Shown here piece after piece: positions 36,676 through 45,313 of a DNA stretch of 64,000 bases; position 1 is the stretch's first letter; every line of letters begins with the position of its first letter. Below the pieces are notes generated by a model, which was given only the letters and a program-made list of their open reading frames with translations, did not search any database and was not told the DNA's origin. The DNA is taken from the NCBI GenBank assembly GCA_030017715.1, contig JASEIU010000002.1, forward strand, positions 360,915-424,914. Reading direction: 5' to 3'. Position numbers and translations under genes: made by a program. The DNA is from Candidatus Saccharicenans sp. (GTDB lineage: Bacteria > Acidobacteriota > Aminicenantia > Aminicenantales > Saccharicenantaceae).

Positions 36676-37188
36676 ATGGATAAATCCCTGGCCGAAATAT
36701 TCCGCCTCCATTCTGACATTAATGGTTTTTTCCAGGAAGTGTTGCAGCTCGACGGGCTGTTCAGTCTTAACCGGGATGACATGGAAGCGCTGGGACAGGC
36801 TTATTTTGAAAAATACCCGGAAAAATTTGTCCAGAGAAATCTGGAAGAGGTCAGGCTGGGCTATCGGATAACGCGGTTTTGCCTTCTGGAAAAAGCCCTG
36901 GCCGGGATGACTGCGGAGACAAAAGAGTTTTTCCGGAAGGCTTTTGAACGGCCGGAAACGATTGCCGGTCAGATGAAAGAGTCCGTCGCCCCGGAAGTTC
37001 TGCCGGAGCTGGTTTCCGGCTTCGAACGTCTTCAGGCAACCCTTAATGAGTTGAAGGCGGCCGTCGACGAGTTGCCCAGGGGCATGATTAAAGAACGTTT
37101 TCTCGGTGGCCTGTCCACCCTGTTTAACGTTTCTTATCTTTTAAACATCCTGCTGGCTAAAAGCGGTCAGAATAGTTTACAAGAATAA
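36676..37188 (+). CDS. Uncharacterised helical protein upstream of the hydrogenase genes
   Basis: The family is not recognised. The 170-residue protein is predicted to be all-helical and soluble, with heptad-like stretches (FERLQATLNELKAAVDELP). It has no cysteine-rich, membrane or nucleotide motifs. ATG 36676 gives a sensible start, with no clear Shine-Dalgarno; a GTG frame opens at 36616 inside the regulator gene. Its position between a receiver gene and the hydrogenase genes suggests an accessory or signalling-partner role. Confidence 0.65.
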   Translation: MDKSLAEIFRLHSDINGFFQEVLQLDGLFSLNRDDMEALGQAYFEKYPEKFVQRNLEEVRLGYRITRFCLLEKALAGMTAETKEFFRKAFERPETIAGQMKESVAPEVLPELVSGFERLQATLNELKAAVDELPRGMIKERFLGGLSTLFNVSYLLNILLAKSGQNSLQE

Positions 37189-37269
37189 ATATTTCTGGTA
37201 TTTTGCCATCTAAAAGCAGGGGAGCAAGAGCTTTAGACTCTCCAGAACCGGCCTGTTGAGGAGAGAGAA

Positions 37270-39288
37270 GTGTCTTATCATCGCGGCATCTGCAATTTCT
37301 GCGGAACCGGTTGCGGACATCTGTTGCTGGTGGAAAACAACCGGGCCCGCGGAGTCTATCCTCTTCCGGGACATCCCTTAAGCCGGGGACGGCTCTGTGT
37401 CCGGGGCTGGCATATACATGAACTTCTGCAGACTGATGAACGGATTATCAGGCCCATGGTCAGAGAGGGTGAAACCTTCCGAACGGTTTCCTATCAGGAA
37501 GCCATCGATTATACCGCCCGGGAGCTTAAAAAGTTTTCTGGCCGGGAAGTGGCCTTTCTCGGGTCGCCCCGGGCCTCCAACGAAGAAAATTATCTATTCG
37601 GCAAGTTTGCCCGGGCAGTAATGAAGAGCAACAATATTAGTCTTTCTTCGGACGCAGGCCTGGAAGAAAGCGCCCGGGTATTGCTGGAAGGCTGCGGCTG
37701 GCCGGCGATGACCGGCTCCCTTTCGGGTTTAAGGCAGGCGGATTTTATTCTGGTGCTTGGCGGGGACCTCACCAGACAGAATCCCATCATAGCCAGCGAA
37801 ATTCATTTTGCCCGACGAGCGGGCGCCTTCCTGGTCACCATCTCGCCCCGGAAAACCCAGATGGCCAGGTTGAGTCGGATTCATCTCAGACCCAGGCCCG
37901 GCACTTTATCGATGTTGCTTCTGGCCATGGCCAGAGTGCTGGCGGATGAAGACCTGATAGACAGAGAGTCTCTTGCCGGCCTGGTTGAAAACTGGCAGGC
38001 CTATTCTGAATACTTAGATTCGGTGGACAGAGATGAAATCTTCCGATTAACAGGGGTGGAGGAGAAAGAAGTAATTTCTCTGGCCAGAAAGCTGACCGCA
38101 GCAAAATCGGCCTTCGCCTTTTATCCAGTAGGAATTCAGAGCCTCGACCGGCAGTCTATGGCCGCTCTGTTCAATCTCTTCCTGCTGGCCGGAAAGGTCG
38201 GAAGGCCAGGCTGCGGGCTCTGTCCGCTAACCGGAATCAGCAATCTTCTCGGGAGTCTGGATATGGGGCTTTCCCCTTCCTTTCTGCCCGGTTATTTCCC
38301 GGCCGACCGCGAAGGCAGCTGGAAGAGGCTGGAAGAACTCTGGCCGGTTCGACTCGAACGGTGGCCGGGGAAAAACGCGGCCGCCTGTTTGCTGGAGGAT
38401 AATCCGGTCAAGGCGCTTCTGGTCGTCGACCACGACGAAGAAATCATCCGCAACCTAAACAGAATAAAAAAGCTGGAGCTGGTGGTTTATTTCGGCGCTT
38501 ACCAGAATGCTTTCTCCCGGCTGGCCAAAGTGATTTTCCCCAGGACCACGTACATTGAAGGAGACGGTACTTACACCAATTCTGAAAGACGGGTGCAGCT
38601 GAGTCAGAAAAAGGTCGACCCGCCGGGGGAAGTCCGTCCGCTCTGGGAAATCTTAAGCCGGCTGGCCGGGTCTCTCGGGCACGACTGGAATTATCGGTCG
38701 GCTGAAGATATTATGAGCGAAATAAGCCGGGTGGTACCTCAATATGCCGGGCTCAGTCACCTGAAACTCAAAGACCGCCTGGGGATTAAATGGCCGGCCG
38801 ACGAAAGACACCCTGAGGGAACAGATTGTCTTCTGGCCGAAGAAGCCAGCCAAAAATTCAGGTTTGTTCTGGACGATCGGGAAAGTTCTGACCGGCCCCG
38901 GCAATCGAGCCCGGGCCAGGAATTCCCGTTCCAGCTGGTAATCGGAAGGAGCAATTATTTCTGGCACCAGAATTCCATCATGAAGAGAACCTTTATCCCC
39001 AGAAGAGAGTACAACGCTCTACTGCTCCTGTACCCGAAAGGTTTTGTGGAAGTCTCGGAAGAAGATGCCCGGGCCCTGGGCTTGAGAGAAAAACAGACGG
39101 TGAAAATCATTTCAGAAAAAGCCGAGGTCAGGCTGGCCGTGCGGATTTCTCCCGACATTCTGCCCGGGATGCTTTACATCCCGTATTTTGTGGATGACAT
39201 GATTCCAGAATTTCTCCACCGTCAGGTGGCCGAACTGGAGAAATACGAAGAATTCTTCCTGCCGGTCCGGCTGGAAAAGGTGGCTTGA
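37270..39288 (+). CDS. FdhF-like molybdopterin oxidoreductase subunit lacking the catalytic residues
   Basis: The 672-residue protein aligns along formate dehydrogenase H. An N-terminal [4Fe-4S] site (Cys8, 11, 15, 43: CNFCGTGCGH...GRLCVRG), molybdopterin domains (VLGGDLTRQNPIIASEIHFA, TYIEGDGTYTNSERRVQ) and the C-terminal dinucleotide-binding domain (LVIGRSNYFWHQNS) are present. But the positions of FdhF SeCys140, His141 and Arg333 are Gly130, Leu131 and Thr321. It should therefore not oxidise formate and may act as an electron-transfer or structural subunit, as NuoG does in complex I. The start is GTG 37270 after GAGGAGAG. The HydB-like gene follows after three bases. Confidence 0.88.
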   Translation: MSYHRGICNFCGTGCGHLLLVENNRARGVYPLPGHPLSRGRLCVRGWHIHELLQTDERIIRPMVREGETFRTVSYQEAIDYTARELKKFSGREVAFLGSPRASNEENYLFGKFARAVMKSNNISLSSDAGLEESARVLLEGCGWPAMTGSLSGLRQADFILVLGGDLTRQNPIIASEIHFARRAGAFLVTISPRKTQMARLSRIHLRPRPGTLSMLLLAMARVLADEDLIDRESLAGLVENWQAYSEYLDSVDRDEIFRLTGVEEKEVISLARKLTAAKSAFAFYPVGIQSLDRQSMAALFNLFLLAGKVGRPGCGLCPLTGISNLLGSLDMGLSPSFLPGYFPADREGSWKRLEELWPVRLERWPGKNAAACLLEDNPVKALLVVDHDEEIIRNLNRIKKLELVVYFGAYQNAFSRLAKVIFPRTTYIEGDGTYTNSERRVQLSQKKVDPPGEVRPLWEILSRLAGSLGHDWNYRSAEDIMSEISRVVPQYAGLSHLKLKDRLGIKWPADERHPEGTDCLLAEEASQKFRFVLDDRESSDRPRQSSPGQEFPFQLVIGRSNYFWHQNSIMKRTFIPRREYNALLLLYPKGFVEVSEEDARALGLREKQTVKIISEKAEVRLAVRISPDILPGMLYIPYFVDDMIPEFLHRQVAELEKYEEFFLPVRLEKVA

Positions 39289-39291
39289 ATT

Positions 39292-40350
39292 ATGTACTGG
39301 CTGGAGAAAGATCAGGTTGTCAAACTGACAGGAAAACTGGCCCGGGATTATGCTCTCTTCGGCCCGAGGCGGGATGAGGTTTCGGGCCAGGTGATTTTTG
39401 ACCGGCTGGATGAGCCGGGTCGGCTTGACCTCCAGGCCGCCATTCCTTACAACCCGCCGAAATTTGTGCTTTTTCCACATTATGAAGAAATCCTAAAATA
39501 CCGCTACCAGAAGCAAACCAGGAAAGTAACCATCGAGAAAATAGATAAGCTCCAGCCGAAAGCCCTGGTCGGGCTGCGCTCCTGCGACCTGACCGGAATT
39601 CTCTGTCTGGACCGTTTTTTCCTCGGGCAGGAATTTGTGGATGAGTTCTATCTTGAGCACCGAAAAAAATTGTTCCTGATTTCCAGCACCTGTGTCCGGC
39701 CTTTTCCCCAGTGCTTCTGCGTCTGCACCGATAGCGGGCCGGCCGCCCGGGAAGGCTTCGACCTGGACCTGACCTTCACCGGAGAGGGCTATCTGGTTCT
39801 GGTCGGTTCAAAAAAGGGACAGAAGCTGGTTGAAGAGTTGCAACTGAAGACGGCGGGTCCGGAAGCTGCGGCCCTGAGAAAAAAGATGGTTGATGAGTCC
39901 GTGTCTTCTTTTGATAGTTTTGCTCTGGAGAATAAAGCCTGGATTTCCCGGGCCACCAACCGCTTGACCACCGGATTTGTAAAACCTGAAGTCTGGGAGT
40001 ATATCGGCCATCAGTGTTTCGAGTGCGGCGCCTGCTCTTTTGTCTGTCCGACCTGTTCCTGCTTTAACGTGGAAGATGTAAACGATAACGACGGCCATAC
40101 CGACCGGGTCCGGACCTGGGATTCCTGCTCGTTCGAGGGTTACACCAGGATGGCCGGGGACCATAATCCCAGAAAACCGGTTGAAGACCGACGCAACAAG
40201 AGATTTTTCTGCAAGCTTTCTTATTCCCAGTCGAAAAAATATCTTCGGCCGGGCTGTGTCGGCTGCGGCCGCTGCGCCCGCGTCTGTCCGGGCGATATCG
40301 GCCTGCCGAATGTGGTGACCTATATTCGCAGGGAAGTTACCGGAGAATAA
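39292..40350 (+). CDS. HydB/AsrA-like 4Fe-4S dicluster electron-transfer subunit
   Basis: The 352-residue protein matches the beta subunit of sulfhydrogenases (HydB) and anaerobic sulfite reductase AsrA. An N-terminal domain carries GLRSCDLTGILCLDRFF and a cysteine cluster CVRPFPQCFCVC; the C-terminal half has two ferredoxin-type sites, CFECGACSFVCPTCSC and CVGCGRCARVCP. It passes electrons between the flavin subunit (next gene, five bases on) and the rest of the complex. In group 3b hydrogenases this pair makes NAD(P)H contact; here it sits with a group 4-type core. Confidence 0.9.
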   Translation: MYWLEKDQVVKLTGKLARDYALFGPRRDEVSGQVIFDRLDEPGRLDLQAAIPYNPPKFVLFPHYEEILKYRYQKQTRKVTIEKIDKLQPKALVGLRSCDLTGILCLDRFFLGQEFVDEFYLEHRKKLFLISSTCVRPFPQCFCVCTDSGPAAREGFDLDLTFTGEGYLVLVGSKKGQKLVEELQLKTAGPEAAALRKKMVDESVSSFDSFALENKAWISRATNRLTTGFVKPEVWEYIGHQCFECGACSFVCPTCSCFNVEDVNDNDGHTDRVRTWDSCSFEGYTRMAGDHNPRKPVEDRRNKRFFCKLSYSQSKKYLRPGCVGCGRCARVCPGDIGLPNVVTYIRREVTGE

Positions 40351-40355
40351 GGAGA

Positions 40356-41195
40356 ATGGAGAACAAATTGGTGCCCATAATTACCGTGCCGGAAGCGGCC
40401 ACGGTGACGGAAATTCGCGACGAAATCGATGAAGTCAAGACTTTCTTTTTCACCTTTGACCGGCCGGAAATAGAGGAAGCCTTCAGAATTCGCTCCGGCC
40501 AGTTCATCATGGGCACGGTTTTCGGGGCCGGGGAATTTGCCGTTTCCCTGCCCTTCAGCCCGGAATCCGACCGGAAACATATTTCTGTCAGAAGAGTCGG
40601 TAAGGTAACGGCTGCCCTCCATGAGCTTCAACCCGGGGACAAAATCGGCATCCGCGGTCCTTTCGGCAATGGTTTTCCTTTCGAGGAAATAAAAGGGAAA
40701 AATATGGTCTATGTGGCCGGTGGAATCGGACTTATTCCGCTTCGTTCCTCCATAGTTCATGTGCTGCAGCACCGCCAGGAATTCGGCCGGGTGATTCTGG
40801 TGTACGGCGCCAGGAGTTCAAAGGACCTGATGTATAAAGAATCGATTCGTGACTGGAAGGCCACCAGCGGTTTTGAGACGTATTTTACCATTGACCGGCC
40901 GGAACCCGGCTGGAACGGCGAGGTCGGTTTTGTCAATCAGCTGGTGGCCAGAATTGACCTGCCGGTCGAGAACACCGTGGCTTTCGTCTGCGGTCCGCCG
41001 GTGATGTTCAATTCGGTGATTAAAGAATTAAAAATAAAAGGAATAAAAGAACAGAATATTTATTCAACGCTCGAAAGACACATGAAGTGCGGTATCGGCA
41101 AATGCCAGCACTGCGCCATCGGCCGGACGCTGGTCTGCGTCGACGGGCCGGTCTATACCTATAAGCAAATCAAAACTCTGGGAGAACAGATTTAA
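40356..41195 (+). CDS. HydG/PyrK-like FAD and [2Fe-2S] NAD(P)H oxidoreductase subunit
   Basis: A ferredoxin-NADP reductase-type fold of 279 residues: FAD site (FAVSLPFSP, PGDKIGIRGPFGNGF), nucleotide site (MVYVAGGIGLIPLRSSI, VAFVCGPPVMF) and a C-terminal [2Fe-2S] motif CGIGKCQHC...C (Cys spacing 4, 2 and about 10), as in the sulfhydrogenase gamma subunit, PyrK and AsrB. It is the likely entry or exit point for NAD(P)H electrons in this hydrogenase. NADH or NADPH preference cannot be judged. It overlaps neither neighbour; one base separates it from the maturation protease. Confidence 0.9.
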   Translation: MENKLVPIITVPEAATVTEIRDEIDEVKTFFFTFDRPEIEEAFRIRSGQFIMGTVFGAGEFAVSLPFSPESDRKHISVRRVGKVTAALHELQPGDKIGIRGPFGNGFPFEEIKGKNMVYVAGGIGLIPLRSSIVHVLQHRQEFGRVILVYGARSSKDLMYKESIRDWKATSGFETYFTIDRPEPGWNGEVGFVNQLVARIDLPVENTVAFVCGPPVMFNSVIKELKIKGIKEQNIYSTLERHMKCGIGKCQHCAIGRTLVCVDGPVYTYKQIKTLGEQI

Positions 41196-41196
41196 G

Positions 41197-41733
41197 ATGG
41201 AATCGCTGGACCTGCTGCGGAAATTGCTGGCCGAGAAAATCTGCCTGGTCGGCATCGGCAATCATCTTCGCGGCGACGATGGCTTCGGTCCTTATTTTAT
41301 AGAAAAAATCAGGGAGAAGTCGCTTCTGCCGGAAGAGAATCTTATGACGGTTGAAGATGTGCCCGAAAATTACGCTTTCCCCATCTCGCGGAAGGACGTG
41401 GGCAGCGTGGTTTTTGTCGACGCCGTAATTCTGGAGGCGCCTCCCGGCACGGTGGTGCTGGGTCCGCTGGAAGAACTGGAAGAGGTCGGACAGATTGCTT
41501 CCACCCACAAACTATCTCTGCGTCTGACGGCCAGGGTGATTGAAGAGGCGGGCAAGAGAGTCTATCTGCTGGGAATGGTGCCCGAGACCATGGAGTTTGG
41601 CCGGGAACTGTCTCCGAAAATCAGGCGGGTTACCGACGAACTCGTTGGCCTGCTGGAAGGAATGATAAAAGATTTGAATCTGCCGGGCGCCGGCGGCCGG
41701 GGTCTGAAGCCGACAGGGAGAAAAAGCCAATGA
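41197..41733 (+). CDS. hycI: Hydrogenase maturation protease (HycI/HyaD family)
   Basis: The 178-residue protein has the nickel-sensing motifs GIGNHLRGDDGFGP and VVFVDAVI plus ASTHKLSLRL, which is the HycI-type STHK/H motif. Such proteases remove the C-terminal tail of the large subunit after nickel insertion; the large subunit at 43622-45313 carries a tail after DPCISCTDR. The C-terminus is extended by a Gly/Arg/Lys-rich stretch that overlaps the next gene by four bases. No hyp genes lie in the window. Confidence 0.92.
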   Translation: MESLDLLRKLLAEKICLVGIGNHLRGDDGFGPYFIEKIREKSLLPEENLMTVEDVPENYAFPISRKDVGSVVFVDAVILEAPPGTVVLGPLEELEEVGQIASTHKLSLRLTARVIEEAGKRVYLLGMVPETMEFGRELSPKIRRVTDELVGLLEGMIKDLNLPGAGGRGLKPTGRKSQ

Positions 41734-43625
41734 CCGGGGCTGAGGGTTTCTGGCTGAGTCTGATCAGCCTGGGCTTATCTTTTCTGATGGCCATCGTTCT
41801 GAGAAAAAAGGCCGGGCTTCTGCGAACAGGCGGGACTCTGCTGGTCTCTCTGAGCTGCCTGTTTCTGGCCTGGCAGTCGGTTATAATTCTCGGAGGCGGG
41901 CAGCCGGTTGAACTGGAAATCAAGACGGGAGTCTTTCATCTTCCTGTTCTCATCGACGGCCTATCGGCTCTTTTCCTGTTGCTGCTTTCGGTCTTAACCC
42001 TGGCTTCGGCCATGTTTGCTTATGGCTACTTTGAGAGAATGCCAGCCGAAAGAATCCGGAAAATTTACCTGGTCTTTCCTGTTTTCATTTTCGGGCTGAT
42101 CGGGCTCCTGACTGTTGATGACCTGGGCCCGGGCTTTGCCCTGGCCTGGCAGATGATGGCCGTTTCCTCCTATTTCCTGGTGAGATGGGGAAGGGATGAG
42201 AAATTGTCAACCAGGCCGGCCCTGACTTACCTGGGCTTTATGGAACTGGCCTGGCTGCTGGTGGCCGGGTCGGCTTTTCTGGCGCCAGGGTATCATTTTG
42301 GCGATTCCCTGGCGGTAATAGGAGAAAAGTTGAACGGCAGCAGTCCCGCAGCCGCGGCGGTGTTCTTCGGTCTTCTGTTGCTGGGCTTTGGGTTGAAGAC
42401 CGGCGTTTTTCCCCTCGGGCAGCTCTGGATACCGGGTGCCTACTCCACGGCCTCGCCCCCGGTTTCGGCTCTTCTGGCCGGAATCCTGGAAAAAACCGGG
42501 GTATTTGGACTGATCCGAGTCTTTTTCTTCGTGGCCAGAGAAGCCGGAACCGTTTTTGAGGCCCGACTGTGGGGCAGAGCGCTGCTGGTCGCCGGAACCC
42601 TGACCCTTTTCATCGGGACGGTTCAGGCGATAAAACAGAGCGATTACTTAAAACTTCTGGCCTACAGCTCGATCGGACAGGTTGGTTATATCCTGTTCGC
42701 TCTTGGCAGCAGCCTGGTGGCCCTGGCTTCAGACTCGATGCCGGCTCGCTCGCTGGCCACGGTCATTTTTATAGGCGCTATTTACCACTCTCTCAACCAC
42801 GGGGTTTTCAAAAGTCTGCTTTTCCTGACAGGAGGAAGCCTGCTCTATGCCACCGGGAGCCGCGACTTAAACCGGCTGGGCGGGCTCCTGGCCGCGATGC
42901 CGGTGACCGGAATCCTGGCGGCCCTGGCCTCCTATTCGATCGCCGGGATGCCGGCTTCCAGCGGCTTTACGAGCAAGTGGCTGATGATTTCCGGAAATTT
43001 TCTGGCCGGGCGGAGCGATCTGTTGTTAACTTTCTCCGGCATCGTGGCTCTGTTCACGGCCGCTTTCACCCTCGCCTGTTACGTGAAATTTTTCGGGCTG
43101 GCTTTCACCTCAGCCGGAGCCGGCTGGAAATTGAAAAAAGAAATAAGAGAAGTCCCATCCTCCCTGCTGGTGCCCAAGGTATTTCTGATGCTGATCTGTC
43201 TGAGCCAGGCCTTTTGGCCGCAGTTTTATGTAAAGCTCATTAACCGTTCGCTTCTTGCTGCTCAAGACTTCCTGCTGGCCGGTTCGGCGGTTGAGGCCCT
43301 TCAGGGCGACCGGTCCGGGTTGAAAATTGTTAAAAATTCAGGGGTTCTGGCTGCTGCCTCTCCGCTCCTGATGCTGCTCCTGATTCTGGCTCTGGTTCTT
43401 CTGGCCCGCTGGTTGAGGCAGGCCGGCGGTTCAGGCCAGGTCCGGGTCCCGGCCTGGCTGTGCGGCTATCAGGAATTGAATCAGGACAATGTTTATGCCG
43501 ACCGGAACATGTTTTCTGACCTGAAGAAATTTTTCAGGTGGACCGGAGCCAACGATAATCGGGTAGTTGAGGACGATGAAAGTATTGACCGGGCTTCTCC
43601 GGAGGAAAAAGAGGTAATTACATGA
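41730..43625 (+). CDS. hycC: Antiporter-like membrane subunit of group 4 hydrogenase (HycC/HyfB/NuoL family)
   Basis: The 631-residue protein has about 15 hydrophobic segments and the proton-translocation family motifs FGLKTGVFPLGQLWIPGAYS, VSALLAGILEKTG and IYHSLNHGVFKSLLFLTGGS. The TM5 glutamate essential in NuoL/M/N and present in HycC (AEIMAL) is replaced by Gln141 in LAWQMMAVSSYFLV, while the lysines of KTG and LEKTG remain. It is the only antiporter-type subunit in the cluster, as in E. coli FHL-1. Start and end overlap neighbours by four bases each. Confidence 0.92.
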   Translation: MTGAEGFWLSLISLGLSFLMAIVLRKKAGLLRTGGTLLVSLSCLFLAWQSVIILGGGQPVELEIKTGVFHLPVLIDGLSALFLLLLSVLTLASAMFAYGYFERMPAERIRKIYLVFPVFIFGLIGLLTVDDLGPGFALAWQMMAVSSYFLVRWGRDEKLSTRPALTYLGFMELAWLLVAGSAFLAPGYHFGDSLAVIGEKLNGSSPAAAAVFFGLLLLGFGLKTGVFPLGQLWIPGAYSTASPPVSALLAGILEKTGVFGLIRVFFFVAREAGTVFEARLWGRALLVAGTLTLFIGTVQAIKQSDYLKLLAYSSIGQVGYILFALGSSLVALASDSMPARSLATVIFIGAIYHSLNHGVFKSLLFLTGGSLLYATGSRDLNRLGGLLAAMPVTGILAALASYSIAGMPASSGFTSKWLMISGNFLAGRSDLLLTFSGIVALFTAAFTLACYVKFFGLAFTSAGAGWKLKKEIREVPSSLLVPKVFLMLICLSQAFWPQFYVKLINRSLLAAQDFLLAGSAVEALQGDRSGLKIVKNSGVLAAASPLLMLLLILALVLLARWLRQAGGSGQVRVPAWLCGYQELNQDNVYADRNMFSDLKKFFRWTGANDNRVVEDDESIDRASPEEKEVIT

Positions 43626-45313
43626 GCCGCGCCGAAGAACTCAGCCGCCGCCTGAGAGAAGAACTGGGCAATCTGGTGCTGGACCTGGAGACCGGCACTC
43701 CGGGCCGTCTCTTTATTGATGTCAGTAAAGAGGCCTTGGGGAAAGTTGCCGCCAGCCTGAAAAACCAGGGGGCCAGGTATCAGGCGGCCGTGGCTTACGA
43801 TGCCAGAAAAACAGGTCAGGGATTTGGGCTGATCCATACTTTTGCTTTTGACAGGGATTCTCTGCTGGTGGCCGTCAGGACTTTTGCTCCAGAAGACGAC
43901 CCGGAGTTTGAATCGATAACGCCTTTAATTCCCGGCGCCGGCTGGTCAGAAAGAGAATACATCGACCTGCTGGGGCTGAAGTTTAAGAATCATCCCGAAC
44001 CCAGGCGGCTGGTTCTCTCCGATGACTGGCCGGAAGGCATTCATCCTCTTCGCCGGGATGTGCCCCACGACCTGATGCCCCCCGCGGCCGAAGAGGTGGC
44101 CTTCAGGCTGGAGAAAGCGCCGGCCGGCACGTCGATCATTCCCTTCGGGCCCTTCCACGCCAGCCTGCATGAACCGGCGCATTTTTCGGTCTATGTCGAC
44201 GGTGAGGACATCAAAGGCTGTGAATACCGCGGTTTTATGACTCATCGCGGTATAGAGAAGCTGGCCCAGACCGAGCTGACTTATAATGAAGTGCCCTTTG
44301 TGGCCGAAAGAATCTGCGGAATCTGCGGTTCGGTGCATTCAGTGAATTATGCCCAGGCTGTGGAAGCGGCGGCCGGTTTGAAGATTCCCCGCCGGGCGGA
44401 ATTCATCAGAACGGTGATGCTGGAAATAGAAAGGTTGCACTCCCACCTTCTCTGGCTGGGGGTGGCCGGCCATCTGATCGGCTTTGACACGGTTTTCATG
44501 CAGAGCTGGCGGATAAGAGAAAAAATCATGTGGCTGGCCGAGAAGATAACCGGAAACCGCAAAACCTACGGAATGGTAATCATCGGCGGAGTTCGCCGGG
44601 ATATCGAGCGGCAGAGGGCGTCGGAAATCAGGGTCGTCCTGACCGAAGTGGAAAAAGAGATGCTGGCGCTGGAGAAAGCCATACTTAAAGATAAAGCAAT
44701 CCACAAAAGGACAAAAGGTGTCGGCCATCTTTCAAAAGAAGCAGCCGTTAGCTGGAATCTGGTCGGCCCGGTGGCCAGGGCCCGCGGACTGGCCATCGAC
44801 GTCAGAAAAGACCATCCCTATGCGGCTTATGATGAAGTTGACTTTGAGGTGGTGACGGCCGACAGCTGCGATGTCTGGGGCACTCTGGTGGTAAGGGTGA
44901 AAGAAGTCTATGAGGCCATCAGAATAATTAATCAGTGCCTGGATAAACTGGGCCGGTTGCCTGAACACGAGCCGCTCTCCCTGGTCCTGGAAGGTCCGGT
45001 TCCTTCCGGTCGCCAGGGCCTGTCGGTGGTTGAAGCTCCAAGGGGCGAAGCCGTCCATTATGTGCTCACCGGCGACGATAACCGGCCGGAACGCTGGCGG
45101 GTGAGGGCGCCCACCTATGCCCATCTTCAGGCCGTTCCGGACATGCTCCTCAACAACAAGCTGGCCGACTTCCCGATCATAGTCGGGCAGATTGACCCGT
45201 GCATTTCCTGCACCGATCGGGTGCTGGTGATCAAGCTGGGCCAGGGAAGAGCAGAGCTGCTTCAAAAGCAGGAACTGGAGAGAATTTCCAGGAGCAGGAG
45301 GAAGGAAAGATGA
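43622..45313 (+). CDS. hycE: [NiFe]-hydrogenase large subunit, group 4, with N-terminal NuoC-like domain
   Basis: Residues 1-150 are a NuoC-type domain (GWSEREYIDLLGLKFKNHPE), and the rest is the hydrogenase large subunit. Nickel ligands are Cys232 and Cys235 in RICGICGSVHS and Cys527 and Cys530 in DPCISCTDR. The 30-residue tail after that arginine should be cleaved by the HycI-like protease. The NuoC fusion is the arrangement of HycE/HyfG. All four ligands are intact, so the site should be active. Start and stop overlap neighbours by four bases. Confidence 0.95.
   Translation: MSRAEELSRRLREELGNLVLDLETGTPGRLFIDVSKEALGKVAASLKNQGARYQAAVAYDARKTGQGFGLIHTFAFDRDSLLVAVRTFAPEDDPEFESITPLIPGAGWSEREYIDLLGLKFKNHPEPRRLVLSDDWPEGIHPLRRDVPHDLMPPAAEEVAFRLEKAPAGTSIIPFGPFHASLHEPAHFSVYVDGEDIKGCEYRGFMTHRGIEKLAQTELTYNEVPFVAERICGICGSVHSVNYAQAVEAAAGLKIPRRAEFIRTVMLEIERLHSHLLWLGVAGHLIGFDTVFMQSWRIREKIMWLAEKITGNRKTYGMVIIGGVRRDIERQRASEIRVVLTEVEKEMLALEKAILKDKAIHKRTKGVGHLSKEAAVSWNLVGPVARARGLAIDVRKDHPYAAYDEVDFEVVTADSCDVWGTLVVRVKEVYEAIRIINQCLDKLGRLPEHEPLSLVLEGPVPSGRQGLSVVEAPRGEAVHYVLTGDDNRPERWRVRAPTYAHLQAVPDMLLNNKLADFPIIVGQIDPCISCTDRVLVIKLGQGRAELLQKQELERISRSRRKER

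Noticed and set aside
37270-39288. Calling the molybdopterin protein a formate dehydrogenase and the cluster formate hydrogenlyase
   Set aside because: The catalytic SeCys/Cys, His and Arg positions are Gly, Leu and Thr, and no in-frame TGA that could encode selenocysteine is present.
42569-43243. Plus-strand 224-codon frame inside the HycC-like gene
   Set aside because: It is a shifted frame within a well-supported membrane subunit, with biased composition and no family resemblance.
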